From positions 2,108,001-2,172,000 of the forward strand of contig AP018533.1 in the NCBI GenBank assembly GCA_003573975.1: a stretch of DNA of 64,000 bases, read 5' to 3'. Position numbers and translations under genes: made by a program. Positions 1 through 8,457 of the stretch are shown in pieces. Under the pieces are notes generated by a model. It did no database searches, had not been told where the DNA came from, and was given only the letters and a program-made list of their open reading frames with translations. Each line of letters begins with the position of its first letter. Positions within the stretch are counted from its first letter, which is position 1. This stretch comes from Clostridiales bacterium CCNA10 (GTDB lineage Bacteria > Bacillota > Clostridia > Oscillospirales > Oscillospiraceae).

Positions 1-23
1 TGTGGTTATCCTCCTGTCTTTCG

Positions 24-623
24 TCACCACAGTCGGTCAATCTGGGTATATATCTTATTAGGCTCTCTGTCCGTAAAACTGGTCAATGAGTCAGTGAGTT
101 CTGTAAGCGGCATTACATTCAAAATATCCAGTACATAATACCAGATTCCTGTATCCCAGTCCCGGAACCGCCCATTGCAGACAGCTCTCCCATACTCGCC
201 GGGAGCCAAATCCAATGCCAGCTCATTGAGAGGCTGTTTCTGCCCGGTCTTATCGTAGGTATATCGCTCCGGCATCGCCCCGATGTGCCAATCATTGCGG
301 TAGCGCACATGGATTCCGTGCTCCTGCTGAATCAGTTCAAACGGGTGAAGCCGCATTGTGCCATTCGGCTTCCATTCCATCAGCCTACGACAGTCCCTAT
401 CGATCTGAAATCCATCGGGCCTCTGTACGATAGATGCAAAGTGAGTAGGCAGACCAAAAGGATAATAGGAGAAGAAGTCTTTCGGCAGCCGCATGGCTCT
501 GGGATACTGGTTCCGCTGTGCGGTCGCATTTCCGCCCCGGCAGTCTTTATACCATTGCAGGCGGATCTGCTGAACCAGAAGTGTGGGCAGATATTTTTCT
601 CTTTTTTGTTCCTCAGCTCTCAT
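24..623 (-). CDS. Conserved hypothetical protein, last gene of the immunity-type array
   Basis: I do not recognise this 199-residue protein. It opens with a charged helix-prone stretch (MRAEEQKREK) and has an aromatic-rich body with WHIGAMPERY and FRDWDTGIWYY. There is no signal peptide or membrane segment, so it is probably cytoplasmic. Its start overlaps the end of the preceding DUF2004-like gene by 11 bases, which suggests translational coupling at the far end of a long minus-strand operon. No toxin, nuclease or enzyme motif is visible. Position alone suggests an accessory or immunity role; a start a few codons downstream is possible. Confidence 0.65.
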   Translation of the reverse strand: MRAEEQKREKYLPTLLVQQIRLQWYKDCRGGNATAQRNQYPRAMRLPKDFFSYYPFGLPTHFASIVQRPDGFQIDRDCRRLMEWKPNGTMRLHPFELIQQEHGIHVRYRNDWHIGAMPERYTYDKTGQKQPLNELALDLAPGEYGRAVCNGRFRDWDTGIWYYVLDILNVMPLTELTDSLTSFTDREPNKIYTQIDRLW

Positions 624-1116
624 GTGTGATACAGAAAATCTCCTTGTTCAAGTCAAAGTAGACCACCATCAGCTCGTCAGTGATCTCCGGGTTGAAGGAC
701 AGATCCATAATGAAAACTTGTTGATTCATCTCGTCATCTACCAGACTGCCGAACCGCTTGAGCCTCAAAAAGTCCACCATCTCGGCAAAGGACAGCTTGG
801 CCGGGTCGGTTCCCGGAAAGAGTTCCGCCGCAATATCCGGGCCTACATCGTCCCGGTGGAACTCCATGAAAAATGTCACAACGCTATGGTAGCGGCTGTC
901 CTCGTCCGCCAGCGCCGCTTTGATGGCGGCTTTGGCTTTTTCTGCCAGTTTTTCCGTCTCATCCAGCATTTCTCCCACCGCATCCATGGCAGCAGGATCA
1001 GCAGTCAGTTCTTCCTCTACATCGAAAAGAAAGGGCAGTCCAGTGTCCTCGGGAAAGGTGAAGATCTCCTCACCGGGCGTATATGGTAAATCAATGCGTT
1101 TACAATTCAGTTTCAT
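613..1116 (-). CDS. DUF2004-like protein
   Basis: This acidic 167-residue protein resembles the DUF2004 family, whose members end in a strand-rich block that reads like LMVVYFDLNKEIFCITHES here. A long helix lies at about residues 45-75 and an alternating helix/strand C-terminus follows. The biochemical role of DUF2004 is unknown, but relatives occur among immunity and accessory genes beside polymorphic toxins. A GAGGAGG ribosome site lies just upstream of the chosen ATG, and the end overlaps the next gene by 11 bases. The family call is from memory of the C-terminal pattern. Confidence 0.55.
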   Translation of the reverse strand: MKLNCKRIDLPYTPGEEIFTFPEDTGLPFLFDVEEELTADPAAMDAVGEMLDETEKLAEKAKAAIKAALADEDSRYHSVVTFFMEFHRDDVGPDIAAELFPGTDPAKLSFAEMVDFLRLKRFGSLVDDEMNQQVFIMDLSFNPEITDELMVVYFDLNKEIFCITHES

Positions 1117-1128
1117 AGATATCCCTCC

Positions 1129-1491
1129 TCATTGGTTTTCCAGATGGGGCAATGGAATTGGTGAATAGACTACTGTATCTCCATCATGATCCATCTTGAG
1201 AATGACAGCAAATTCCGCTATATTGCTCTCTTGTCCCTTTGGGAGAGGAAAGATCATTGGAGGACAACGCAGGGCAGCATGGTTCGTGGTTTTATTCCAA
1301 TCCTCCATGGCCGCAGATAAAATGGCGTCAATGTGTGTCAATACCTTCTCAATGGAGCCCGCTGAGATGTTGTAAAAAGCGGGGTTTTTATGATACTGCT
1401 CTGTGATGAAGTTTTTATAGGTTTGCACTGGCATAAAGCAAAATTCCCAATCAAGGGGATACAACCCAAGCCAATATTCATACAGTTTCAT
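1129..1491 (-). CDS. Hypothetical protein of the immunity-type array
   Basis: I do not recognise this 120-residue protein. The start is the ATG (MKLYEYWL) placed after AAGGAGACGCCT, not a longer in-frame start that would overlap the DUF2262 gene. It is rich in Trp, Tyr and Pro, has no signal or membrane segment, and has a central helix (GSIEKVLTHIDAILSAAMEDW) followed by a strand-rich end. It lies 10 bases after the DUF2262 gene and 12 bases before the DUF2004-like gene, so all three are probably on one transcript. The first residues recall small immunity proteins, but I cannot name a family. Confidence 0.6.
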   Translation of the reverse strand: MKLYEYWLGLYPLDWEFCFMPVQTYKNFITEQYHKNPAFYNISAGSIEKVLTHIDAILSAAMEDWNKTTNHAALRCPPMIFPLPKGQESNIAEFAVILKMDHDGDTVVYSPIPLPHLENQ

Positions 1492-1501
1492 AGGCGTCTC
1501 C

Positions 1502-2341
1502 TTATCCCTCAATGTTGGCAGTTTTGAGGCCCTTTTTCAAGGAGCCGTAGACAGTCACCGCATGGTCGGTGAACATCTCATCGCAGTCAAACCAGGCTGT
1601 GAAGCTGCCGCCGGAGGTGACGGACAGGCTCGTCATGCTGATTCGCCGGGCAAGTTCTTCCTCTGTGACGGGGTCTGTTTTCGGGTCACGGGGGTTTTCC
1701 TCATCCTGGGAGAGCCAGTTGTTGGCCAACTCGGTCAGGTTCTTGGCTGCAAGCTCCCGCATGGCCTTGTCCCAGGTTTCACAGTCGGCCAGCAGCTTTT
1801 TGGCGGCACTGCGGGCGCGAGTCCAGGAGGGCTTGCTCTCGGCATTGACCTCAAGGGAAAGAAGCACATCCTTTCCGCGCCACTGAATCTCACCCTCAAA
1901 GACATCATGGTCCTTGTCCAGTGTCAGTTCTCCCAGCACCTGGTCCTGGATCACCACCGGCTTATGGTACTCGTCCAGAACAGCCTGAAGTTCCGGGCAG
2001 CCCTCATGGACCTTGACCACCTCGGAGATACACCAGGGCCACGCCACCAGATCCTTTGCCCATTCTTCTTTCATCCGGCGGATCTTCAGGCGGCAGATCT
2101 GCTCGTTATGAAAGCGTCCCCAGCCCTTTTCACTGTTGCGCTCCTCGTCGGTGACCGGCCACTCCAGCCGCTCCTCTTTGGTGCTGACCTTGCCGGTGTC
2201 ACAGAACACCATACCCAGTGTCACAACGGTCATTTCCCAAAACTTGCCTTTCCAGTTATATCCGCCCCCAATGCAGCGATTGATCAGCGCGACCACTTCC
2301 TGCTCCTCGGGCTCATACATCTCATAAAATTCTTCAAACAT
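1502..2341 (-). CDS. DUF2262 domain protein, copy A
   Basis: This 279-residue protein has two parts. The N-terminal half (about 15-125) contains GGYNWKGKFWEMT and WPVTDEERNS. The C-terminal half (about 135-270) is a DUF2262-like domain with VLGELTLDKDHDVFEGEI, a helical middle with repeated Trp, and an end that reads SGGSFTAWFDCDEMFTDHAV then VYGSLKKG. It is a clear paralogue of the gene at 8458-9300, sharing LGxLTLD, FEG, SWTR and the FTAW/GH-V-V-G-LKKG end. DUF2262 is found in immunity-type loci; its molecular action is unknown. Start supported by AAGGAGG nine bases upstream. Confidence 0.75.
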   Translation of the reverse strand: MFEEFYEMYEPEEQEVVALINRCIGGGYNWKGKFWEMTVVTLGMVFCDTGKVSTKEERLEWPVTDEERNSEKGWGRFHNEQICRLKIRRMKEEWAKDLVAWPWCISEVVKVHEGCPELQAVLDEYHKPVVIQDQVLGELTLDKDHDVFEGEIQWRGKDVLLSLEVNAESKPSWTRARSAAKKLLADCETWDKAMRELAAKNLTELANNWLSQDEENPRDPKTDPVTEEELARRISMTSLSVTSGGSFTAWFDCDEMFTDHAVTVYGSLKKGLKTANIEG

Positions 2342-2355
2342 CTGTGCAGCCTCCT

Positions 2356-2946
2356 TTACAGCAGTTCCAGCACTGCGGCAGCAGGCTGGGCAAACTCTGC
2401 CGGGACTTGCTCCAATACATCCTGGTAGGCTTTCACCGCCTGCCAGGAGTAGTAATAGAAGCTATAGAACAGGTCATCGGGGAAGACCTCGTCCTCCTCG
2501 TAGCGCATCTCATCTTCTTCCTCGTCGTATTCCTCCGACCATAGGTATTCTTCCTTCAGCAGATCGGAGAACAGCGGCAGCGGCTCGGCGTGTTCCATCT
2601 CATCCCCGTCGTGGAAGCACTGGAGGATGCAGGAGAAGAAGTCCAGCAGTTCCCCGGCCAGGAAATGGGCTACGGGGTTCTGCCCGCTGTCTGCGAGGGC
2701 CTTCTCTAAAATCCGGCACATGAACACCATGCCAAAGGGGGTAGCGTGCCACAGAGTACTCTGGTGCTCCATGTTGGTGGTGAGCTCATAGAGGGACTCT
2801 TTGACGGACGCCAAATCACGCATCTGCTCCAGCACAGCCAGGTGAGCGGGAAACTCCGTCCCCCGGCCGTATGCGGTGGTGAGCCGGTGCCACGGGACAT
2901 CAGCGACCTTGAGATGGGTGATGTAGGTTCTGTTCTTCTCTGTCAT
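2356..2946 (-). CDS. Helical hypothetical protein with acidic tail
   Basis: I do not recognise this 196-residue protein. The N-terminus (THLKVADVPWHRLTTAYGR) is followed by what look like HEAT-type paired helices over residues 35-120, then an unusually acidic segment (EEYDEEEDEMRYEEDE) near 135-155 and a C-terminal helix pair. HEAT-like repeat proteins are common in immunity arrays, where they bind partner proteins; that role here is inference. Start follows GGAGGGCAGCAAC. It lies 14 bases after the preceding gene and 14 bases before copy A of DUF2262, consistent with one operon. Confidence 0.6.
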   Translation of the reverse strand: MTEKNRTYITHLKVADVPWHRLTTAYGRGTEFPAHLAVLEQMRDLASVKESLYELTTNMEHQSTLWHATPFGMVFMCRILEKALADSGQNPVAHFLAGELLDFFSCILQCFHDGDEMEHAEPLPLFSDLLKEEYLWSEEYDEEEDEMRYEEDEVFPDDLFYSFYYYSWQAVKAYQDVLEQVPAEFAQPAAAVLELL

Positions 2947-2959
2947 GTTGCTGCCCTCC

Positions 2960-3580
2960 TTATCCTGCTGTTTGGCTGCGGTACTCCTTCTCCAGCGCAG
3001 TGTACCACCGTTTCAGCATGGTTTCCAGACTGCTTTTCCCGCCTCGATCTGTAAAAACAAGGAACTTTTGCATCAGTCTGGGGAAAAGATATTTGCCCGC
3101 TGTTGTCAGATCCTGATTGAGATAGACCATCCGCAGGATACGGCCCTGCCGGTCCAGAGGGTTCTTTTTCAGCAGTTCCTTTTCAAAGCAGAAGCGCAGG
3201 AATACCACATTCTCGTCGTAGAAGTCCTCCACCACTGCTGCGCCAATGCTGGTGTATGTGATGTCGTACACCAAACGGCTCCAGTCAAATTTCTCGGCAT
3301 AAAGCAGTTTCAGCGCCTTTGCCCAGTGTTCCTCCGGGATCACCAGCATCCTGTGCTGGGCGGTACTGGAGTAGCCGCGGTAGACGGGTTCCGGCTGCCC
3401 CAGCAGCTCACTCACGCTGTCGGCGTAGACGAAGCACAGCTCCTCATCGAACAGGCCGCCGATAAAGTTGCCGTTGCAGTACAACATATAATTCTTGGAC
3501 TTGGCCGGAGAATAAGAGAGGTTATATTCCTGCGAGTCCAGGCTTTTATGTACCTTGTTCAGAAAGTCTATTGATGTCAT
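2960..3580 (-). CDS. Hypothetical protein, alpha/beta
   Basis: This 206-residue protein is unfamiliar. The start is the ATG of MTSIDFLNKV, seven bases after GAGGAG; a longer start five codons upstream has a worse ribosome site and overlaps the ankyrin gene. The first 60 residues alternate strands and loops (NFIGGLFDEELCFVYADS), the middle contains VVEDFYDENVVFLRFCFEKELLKKNP, and the end is a basic helix. No membrane span or catalytic motif is visible. It is sandwiched within 15 bases between the ankyrin gene and the HEAT-like gene. Confidence 0.6.
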   Translation of the reverse strand: MTSIDFLNKVHKSLDSQEYNLSYSPAKSKNYMLYCNGNFIGGLFDEELCFVYADSVSELLGQPEPVYRGYSSTAQHRMLVIPEEHWAKALKLLYAEKFDWSRLVYDITYTSIGAAVVEDFYDENVVFLRFCFEKELLKKNPLDRQGRILRMVYLNQDLTTAGKYLFPRLMQKFLVFTDRGGKSSLETMLKRWYTALEKEYRSQTAG

Positions 3581-3584
3581 GGCT

Positions 3585-4664
3585 TTACTCCTCAAACTCG
3601 CCCTCGATCATCCCGTTCAGATACCGTCCGGGGTCTGCGATGAAGTCATCCCATTTGGCCAGAGGGTGGAATTCCTCATGCTCTATGTCCAGATACCACA
3701 GCTTTTTGTCCCTGGGGCTCCACAGCAGCAGATAGTCGCTGTAGTTGTCCATCTGCACCATGAGGGAGAGCAGCTTCTTCCGTTTCCAGGTCATCTCCTG
3801 AACATCCATAAAGGAGTAGAGTTCCGCCCACTTCACCCATTTCTGCTCCGGGAACTCCAACCGCAGGGGGCCAGCCTTTAAGTATTCCACCAGCTTGGCG
3901 GGCAGCTTGTAGGGCATGAGCTGCCGGATCTTTTCCTGCTCGTTGTGCCATTCCTCCGGCTCCAGCGCCTTCAGGTAGTCGGCCATCTCCTGATTCTTGT
4001 TCTGCACCGCCACACTGTAGGGACGGTCGCCGTATTTGTCAACAAGGGTGATGTCCGCCCCCTGTTCCACCAGCCAGCGCACCATGGGAAAATTGTTAGA
4101 GCGGGCGGCCTCGGTGACAGGGGGGGAGGCATAAGGGAACACCATGTCCGGCTTGTGGTAATTGATATCCGCCCCTTTTTCCAGAAGCAGTTTGGCAAGC
4201 TCGGCCTGTCCATCGGACACAGCCGCCCGGAATGCCTCGCCGCCGAACTTGGATACGGAGATCCCGGCTTTCTCCAGCACGGGGATATTCTCCGGGCGTT
4301 TGCCCCAGCGCACTTCCTGGAAGGCCCGCTCTTTCTGCTTCGGGCTGAGTTTTGCGGCCTGTCCAGCAAAGAGCGCCACCACCTCCGGCCCGCAGCAGCG
4401 GGCGGCGGTGAGCAGCAGGGGCTGTTCCTGGGCTAAATCGGGGTCAGCCCCATGCTCCAGCAGGAAGTGGATCATGGGCACATCATTCCGAAAAACCGCG
4501 ATCTCCAATGGCATCAGCTTGATGTATTCGCTGAGCTGGATGGGAACATCTAAATCCAGACCGCCTTGGAGCAGCGCCTCCAGCTTGGGAGTGTCATGGT
4601 CGCAGATGGCGGCAGCCGTTTCCGGGAGGGTATCCCAGCGGCCAATATATGCAATTTGGTACAT
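3585..4664 (-). CDS. Ankyrin-repeat protein
   Basis: The first 230 residues of this 359-residue protein hold ankyrin repeats. Clear units are at about 50-80 (LEIAVFRNDVPMIHFLLEHGADP), 85-115, 145-175 (FRAAVSDGQAELAKLLLEKGADI) and 180-215 (TEAARSNNFPMVRWLVEQGADI then DKYGDRPYSVA). The last 120 residues are a Trp-rich non-repeat domain. Ankyrin proteins bind other proteins and are frequent in polymorphic-toxin immunity clusters, which fits the neighbours; the partner is unknown. No signal peptide. Lies 16 bases after the preceding gene; the ribosome site before the ATG is modest (GCAGGTG). Confidence 0.85.
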   Translation of the reverse strand: MYQIAYIGRWDTLPETAAAICDHDTPKLEALLQGGLDLDVPIQLSEYIKLMPLEIAVFRNDVPMIHFLLEHGADPDLAQEQPLLLTAARCCGPEVVALFAGQAAKLSPKQKERAFQEVRWGKRPENIPVLEKAGISVSKFGGEAFRAAVSDGQAELAKLLLEKGADINYHKPDMVFPYASPPVTEAARSNNFPMVRWLVEQGADITLVDKYGDRPYSVAVQNKNQEMADYLKALEPEEWHNEQEKIRQLMPYKLPAKLVEYLKAGPLRLEFPEQKWVKWAELYSFMDVQEMTWKRKKLLSLMVQMDNYSDYLLLWSPRDKKLWYLDIEHEEFHPLAKWDDFIADPGRYLNGMIEGEFEE

Positions 4665-4680
4665 AAGGCACCTGCTTTCT

Positions 4681-5268
4681 TTATCCTACAATGGTAGTTT
4701 CCTTGACGGCCAGATTGTCGTAATTTATGGCGATCGGCTTCTCGGCGGCTTCTGTGGTACACATGAACCAGGTGCTCACGCCCCAGGCATCCATCCTTGT
4801 GACGGTGAAGAAGTCGGTTTCGGCGGGAGAGGGATTTCTGGCGTCAAGATAGCGGTCGGAATAGAGGTACACCAGATCTACCTCCCGCTCCGGTAGCCAT
4901 TTGGCCCGGCGCGCACGGGGCTTTCCGTTTTTCAGCGTCTTTTCTCTGGGGTTCTCGAACCATTCCAGCTCCTTGAGTTTCAGGCCAGTGAAGGCATCCA
5001 TCAGCCGCTGGGCGATCTCCCGGTGGGTAAACACGCCGCAGTTCCAAGAGCCCATGAGCCATGTCATGATAAAATCGCCTACCTTGCTGCCGGGGGCGGG
5101 CGGCCCATAGACGCTCTCATCCGCCCACATGACCTCCAGCTTTTCGAACTGATCCGGCCGGGGGCAGGATTGCTTGTTGCCATAACGATACATGATATTC
5201 ACATAGCCGAAGTCCTTGCCGATCCGGTCATGGCCGACGGCTTCTATTTTATAAGCAGTGATTGACAT
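4681..5268 (-). CDS. Hypothetical protein of the immunity-type array
   Basis: This 195-residue protein is unrecognised. The ATG of MSITAYKIE is chosen because AGGAGGT lies nine bases upstream; the longer open frame in front is out of keeping in composition. It overlaps the preceding gene by 25 bases. The protein has strand-rich ends, a central FIMTWLMGSWNCGVFTHREI block, a basic stretch with GKPRARRAKW, and the C-terminal RMDAWGVSTWFMCT block. No signal peptide or membrane span. Context suggests an immunity or partner protein; nothing in the sequence assigns a reaction. Confidence 0.6.
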   Translation of the reverse strand: MSITAYKIEAVGHDRIGKDFGYVNIMYRYGNKQSCPRPDQFEKLEVMWADESVYGPPAPGSKVGDFIMTWLMGSWNCGVFTHREIAQRLMDAFTGLKLKELEWFENPREKTLKNGKPRARRAKWLPEREVDLVYLYSDRYLDARNPSPAETDFFTVTRMDAWGVSTWFMCTTEAAEKPIAINYDNLAVKETTIVG

Positions 5269-5654
5269 TGCAGTTCCACCTCCTGAGCCAGCACAAATCC
5301 GCATAGTCCAAGGGAAGAGTCGATGACAAATACCCGGATGTGCTCCCGGTCCATGCGCTCCCGCAGTTCCTCGATGCCGCAACAGGCGGGAAAGCCGTAA
5401 GGGATGGTACCGTCCAGCAGGTCTTTATACTGTTCAAAAAAACCGTCCACGGTGATCTCGTCCATGCCAAAGAGGATGTTGTCCTGGATCACATTCTTGA
5501 ACCAGTGGGCCAGCAGGCCGGTGAAGTGAACGGATACTTTCTCTCCGGCCTCAGTCTGGGTATCCATGTGCAGGGAATGGGATTCAAAGTCAGCGTAGTA
5601 GCGCAGGACTCTGTTGTCGTGCAGACCATCAAAAGAGCAAATCAGCGTACTCAT
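5244..5654 (-). CDS. Small hypothetical protein
   Basis: This 136-residue protein begins at MSTLICSFDG, just after GAGGAATCCCT; an upstream in-frame extension is rejected because it lies inside the previous gene. It has an N-terminal beta-rich half, FTGLLAHWFKNVIQDN, and a C-terminal half with VFVIDSSLGLCGFVLAQEVELQC. I cannot assign a family. Its ATG overlaps the previous stop (ATGA) and its end overlaps the next start by 25 bases, so translation of three consecutive genes is probably coupled. Confidence 0.6.
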   Translation of the reverse strand: MSTLICSFDGLHDNRVLRYYADFESHSLHMDTQTEAGEKVSVHFTGLLAHWFKNVIQDNILFGMDEITVDGFFEQYKDLLDGTIPYGFPACCGIEELRERMDREHIRVFVIDSSLGLCGFVLAQEVELQCQSLLIK

Positions 5655-5863
5655 AGGGATTCCTCCTCGTCCATGAGCTGCTCCTGGATCTCTTTGGGCA
5701 GGTCGTTCCATAAAATGTCGTATGTAAAATCCCGAATCTCCGGGTAACACTCCCGTGCGGTCTTTTCCGCAATATCTCTATTCAGGTAGTGCATCTCTTG
5801 GTGGAAAAACCAGTTGAGTTTTTCCATCAGCCGATAGAGTCGGATCTGTTCTTCTTGAGTCAT
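5651..5863 (-). CDS. Small acidic hypothetical protein, 70 aa
   Basis: A 70-residue, mostly helical protein (MTQEEQIRLYRLMEKLNWF at the start and IQEQLMDEEESL at the end) with many aromatic residues. No known domain is recognised. The start follows AGGAGGATCAAAGCC. Its stop overlaps the next start in an ATGA arrangement, supporting real translation despite the small size. It sits between the Imm17-like membrane protein and the 136-residue protein. Confidence 0.6.
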   Translation of the reverse strand: MTQEEQIRLYRLMEKLNWFFHQEMHYLNRDIAEKTARECYPEIRDFTYDILWNDLPKEIQEQLMDEEESL

Positions 5864-5876
5864 GGCTTTGATCCTC

Positions 5877-6110
5877 CTACTTCAATTTCAGCACAAATTC
5901 CCAGATGCTCACCACAATCAGGAGGACACCCAACAGAAAGAAAACCACACGCCGGTATCCTCTGCTGTGTCGATGGGCATCCCGCGTACCAGTGGGGTCG
6001 CAGAGCCAGTTCCAGTTGCGGATCGCTCCAATTAAAATCACGGCCCCGATGAGCACCGAGGCAATATACCAATGCTCTTGCAAAAATGCTGTGATCTGCT
6101 CGCCATTCAT
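5877..6110 (-). CDS. Imm17-like small membrane protein
   Basis: This 77-residue protein has two predicted transmembrane helices, about 15-30 (IASVLIGAVILIGAI) and 54-72 (VVFFLLGVLLIVVSIWEFVL), separated by a polar loop with WNWLCDP and arginines. That layout matches the Imm17 family of two-helix membrane immunity proteins, which accompany polymorphic toxins. Immunity proteins of this kind are thought to act at the inner face of the membrane. It begins directly at the stop of the SUFU fusion gene (stop at 6111, start at 6110). The family call is from topology and the W-W-R pattern. Confidence 0.65.
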   Translation of the reverse strand: MNGEQITAFLQEHWYIASVLIGAVILIGAIRNWNWLCDPTGTRDAHRHSRGYRRVVFFLLGVLLIVVSIWEFVLKLK

Positions 6111-8126
6111 TTAAGTTTCCTCCTCACCTTCGTCATCGCGTATCACCTCATACCATGCTCCATCTTCACTGCGCATCTGCATGGTTCCGTAAGGTAGGTT
6201 CAGAAATCGGATAATGTCTGGGTCGATGCGGCAGATGTCACGGATATCATAGAAGCCGCAGTGCGACTCGTAGTATTCATCCCCTTCACCGTACACATCG
6301 CCCTCGTCCCCAGAGTAGAAGGCCCAACCGCTCTCCCAGCCCATATCCTCACGCTCAGGGAACAGCCGGTCCATAATCTGCACCTTGCACCCATCCTGGG
6401 CGACGCGGTCGGAAGCGTAGCAGAACAGAGGGCCGTCCCAGTCGGGAATGACAGCCGGTTTCCCTTCCGCTGCCCGCGCCACGCGCTCCTCGGGGTCATC
6501 TGCAAATTCTGCTTCCAGATACTGTTGATACCGCTCATCCAACAGCTGCTCCACACTCTGACGGATTTCTTCGGTATATGGTAGAAGTAGGTAGGCCGCT
6601 TCTTTTTCCGCAATGCTGTTCCAGACGCGGTCTTTGAGCCTGGCCAAGACGATATTCCGGCAGTCCCGGAGGTAGACATAGGGGTTAGAACGGTTCTCCT
6701 GGGCGTACCACTGGGCAAAGCCAGAGCCTCTCCGGTCAAAGAACTGAGTAGACAATTTCCCATCCAGATTATCCAGGATGAACACCCGTAGAGCAGGCCC
6801 CTTTCCGGCCCGAACCGCCTCCACCACCTCCCGATGCCGGGAGAGGAATGGGTTACTCAGTTGGCCTCGTTTCATAGCCCAGCCCAGGAAGAAGGCCATC
6901 CGATTGCAGGCATCCAATTCATCTACTGGCAGGTGAAGTGCCCGGATCTTCTTGATCTGCTCTGCGGCGTTGTCCATCTCCGCCGGGTCGTAGCTGATTT
7001 TCTCCCGGTCTGTGACCACATTGAGACGGTGCGGATTGATGACCTCCAAGCTCTCGTCCGGGCAGAGGTCCAGCAGGGCGTCCGAGCCGTGCTCCAACTT
7101 GTATTGGATCTCCTCCCGATAGAGGGGAATCACCTGATAGAAGTTGACTTCGTCCCCGTCCGGCAGGCGGCAGAAAAAGGAGTCCGTCCCAAACACACCA
7201 GGACAGAGTAGGATCTCACCACGCAGCTCCGTGTTCTCCGCGAAGGGGATGCCATCCTCACCCTCATCCAGTGTAGTCCTGGATTCCAGCCCTACCTCCG
7301 GGTCCTCCATGGCGAAGTGGGCGGTGGCCAGCATCATCCGGATGGGCCAGTTCCACCGCTCCTCCCGGCAGTCCGCCTTTGTCAGCCTCCAGTCTCGGGG
7401 CAGGTTGATGAGCAGCTCCGCCCGTTCCAGTTTTTCATCCCGACGCTCCTCTGGGAAACCCATCCGATGCCGGCTCAGGCCCACAGTAACCAGGGTGTAG
7501 TAGTCATGATCCAGCCGGGGCGGGATGACGGCGATCTCCAACGGGTAATCTGGGTCGCTGTTATCTGTGAGGAGCTGGGTATAGACACCGAACTGCTGGT
7601 CGATATGTACTTTCACATGGCCGAGGATGTCATCGTCGGCAGGGGGAATGGTCTCCCGCCGGATAATCTCCTCCCGCTCATTCCAATCCAGTTCCAAGGA
7701 ATTTCCCTCCTCCAGATACTCCTCGCAGTCCCGCACCAGCTTTTGGGCGTCCGGGTCATCCGGGGCCAGAGCCAGCCAGCGTTTTGCGTATTCATAGGCG
7801 GTGGCTGCGGAGCTGTATGCCATCAGGCAGGAGTAGCCCATCCGGGCGTTCCAGTAGGGATCGTTCTCACCCTGGGTGCGAACGGACTCCAGTAGATCAA
7901 TGGCGTGCCGGAGAAGATCTCCATCTACTTCAGCGTTCTCGCCAAGGGCACCGTGGTCACCCAGCACCGCCAGATTGCTGTAGGCTCGGCCCAGTTTTAG
8001 CGTTAGCAGATAATCCCGCTCCTGTTCCGGGATGGCTTCGATAGCCTCAATGCATCGGGCAAACTCATCCGCATCATTCCACTTCTCAATCTGCTCCAGC
8101 AGCTCTGCTTTTTCTGCCTGATTCAT
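6111..8126 (-). CDS. Multidomain immunity-type protein: TPR, SUFU and DUF2185/Imm33
   Basis: At 671 residues this is the largest gene in the array. Residues 1-135 look like TPR helices (LKLGRAYSNLAV; AYEYAKRWLALAPDDPDAQK). Residues about 165-390 match a suppressor-of-fused (SUFU) domain, with EIAVIPPR, YYTLVTVGLSRHRM and RAELLINLPRDWRL. After a 200-residue helical linker, the last 70 residues (GWAFYSGDEGDV, IDPDIIRFLNLPYG) match DUF2185, also called Imm33. Both SUFU and Imm33 are known in polymorphic-toxin immunity loci, so this protein seems to combine two immunity modules in one chain. Domain boundaries are approximate. Confidence 0.8.
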   Translation of the reverse strand: MNQAEKAELLEQIEKWNDADEFARCIEAIEAIPEQERDYLLTLKLGRAYSNLAVLGDHGALGENAEVDGDLLRHAIDLLESVRTQGENDPYWNARMGYSCLMAYSSAATAYEYAKRWLALAPDDPDAQKLVRDCEEYLEEGNSLELDWNEREEIIRRETIPPADDDILGHVKVHIDQQFGVYTQLLTDNSDPDYPLEIAVIPPRLDHDYYTLVTVGLSRHRMGFPEERRDEKLERAELLINLPRDWRLTKADCREERWNWPIRMMLATAHFAMEDPEVGLESRTTLDEGEDGIPFAENTELRGEILLCPGVFGTDSFFCRLPDGDEVNFYQVIPLYREEIQYKLEHGSDALLDLCPDESLEVINPHRLNVVTDREKISYDPAEMDNAAEQIKKIRALHLPVDELDACNRMAFFLGWAMKRGQLSNPFLSRHREVVEAVRAGKGPALRVFILDNLDGKLSTQFFDRRGSGFAQWYAQENRSNPYVYLRDCRNIVLARLKDRVWNSIAEKEAAYLLLPYTEEIRQSVEQLLDERYQQYLEAEFADDPEERVARAAEGKPAVIPDWDGPLFCYASDRVAQDGCKVQIMDRLFPEREDMGWESGWAFYSGDEGDVYGEGDEYYESHCGFYDIRDICRIDPDIIRFLNLPYGTMQMRSEDGAWYEVIRDDEGEEET

Positions 8127-8147
8127 CGTTTCACCGCCTTTTCCGTG

Positions 8148-8426
8148 TCATCCTTTGCCTTTTTTGAAGTGTCCGCTGCCTCGCCAGGTGTTGACTACAC
8201 AGGTGAAGATCTGACCGCAGTGCTTGCACCGAATCATGTGAGCCATAATTTCGTCTGCCCACCCATCCTCATTCTTTACCTTCTCCAGCGGACAGGTGGA
8301 TTCCTCTGCAATCAGTTCAAATTCACCTTGTTCCACCAACTGCTGGATATAGGCAATACAGGCCAGGTAGTCCTTGGGAGTATCAAATTTTCTCCATGTT
8401 TGAATGTTTCGGCAGTGCTCGCACAT
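8148..8426 (-). CDS. Small zinc-ribbon-like protein
   Basis: This 92-residue protein starts at MCEHCRN; an upstream in-frame start is rejected because AGGAGG lies nine bases before this ATG. It has a CxxC pair at residues 2-5 (CEHC) and a second CxxC plus Cys near the C-terminus (CKHCGQIFTC), which together could bind one zinc ion. The middle is helical (PKDYLACIAYIQQLVEQGEF). Cytoplasmic, function unknown. It lies between DUF2262 copy B and the SUFU fusion gene, with short gaps on both sides. Confidence 0.65.
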   Translation of the reverse strand: MCEHCRNIQTWRKFDTPKDYLACIAYIQQLVEQGEFELIAEESTCPLEKVKNEDGWADEIMAHMIRCKHCGQIFTCVVNTWRGSGHFKKGKG

Positions 8427-8457
8427 AATGGATGCCTCCTCCTGTAAACGGTTGTTG

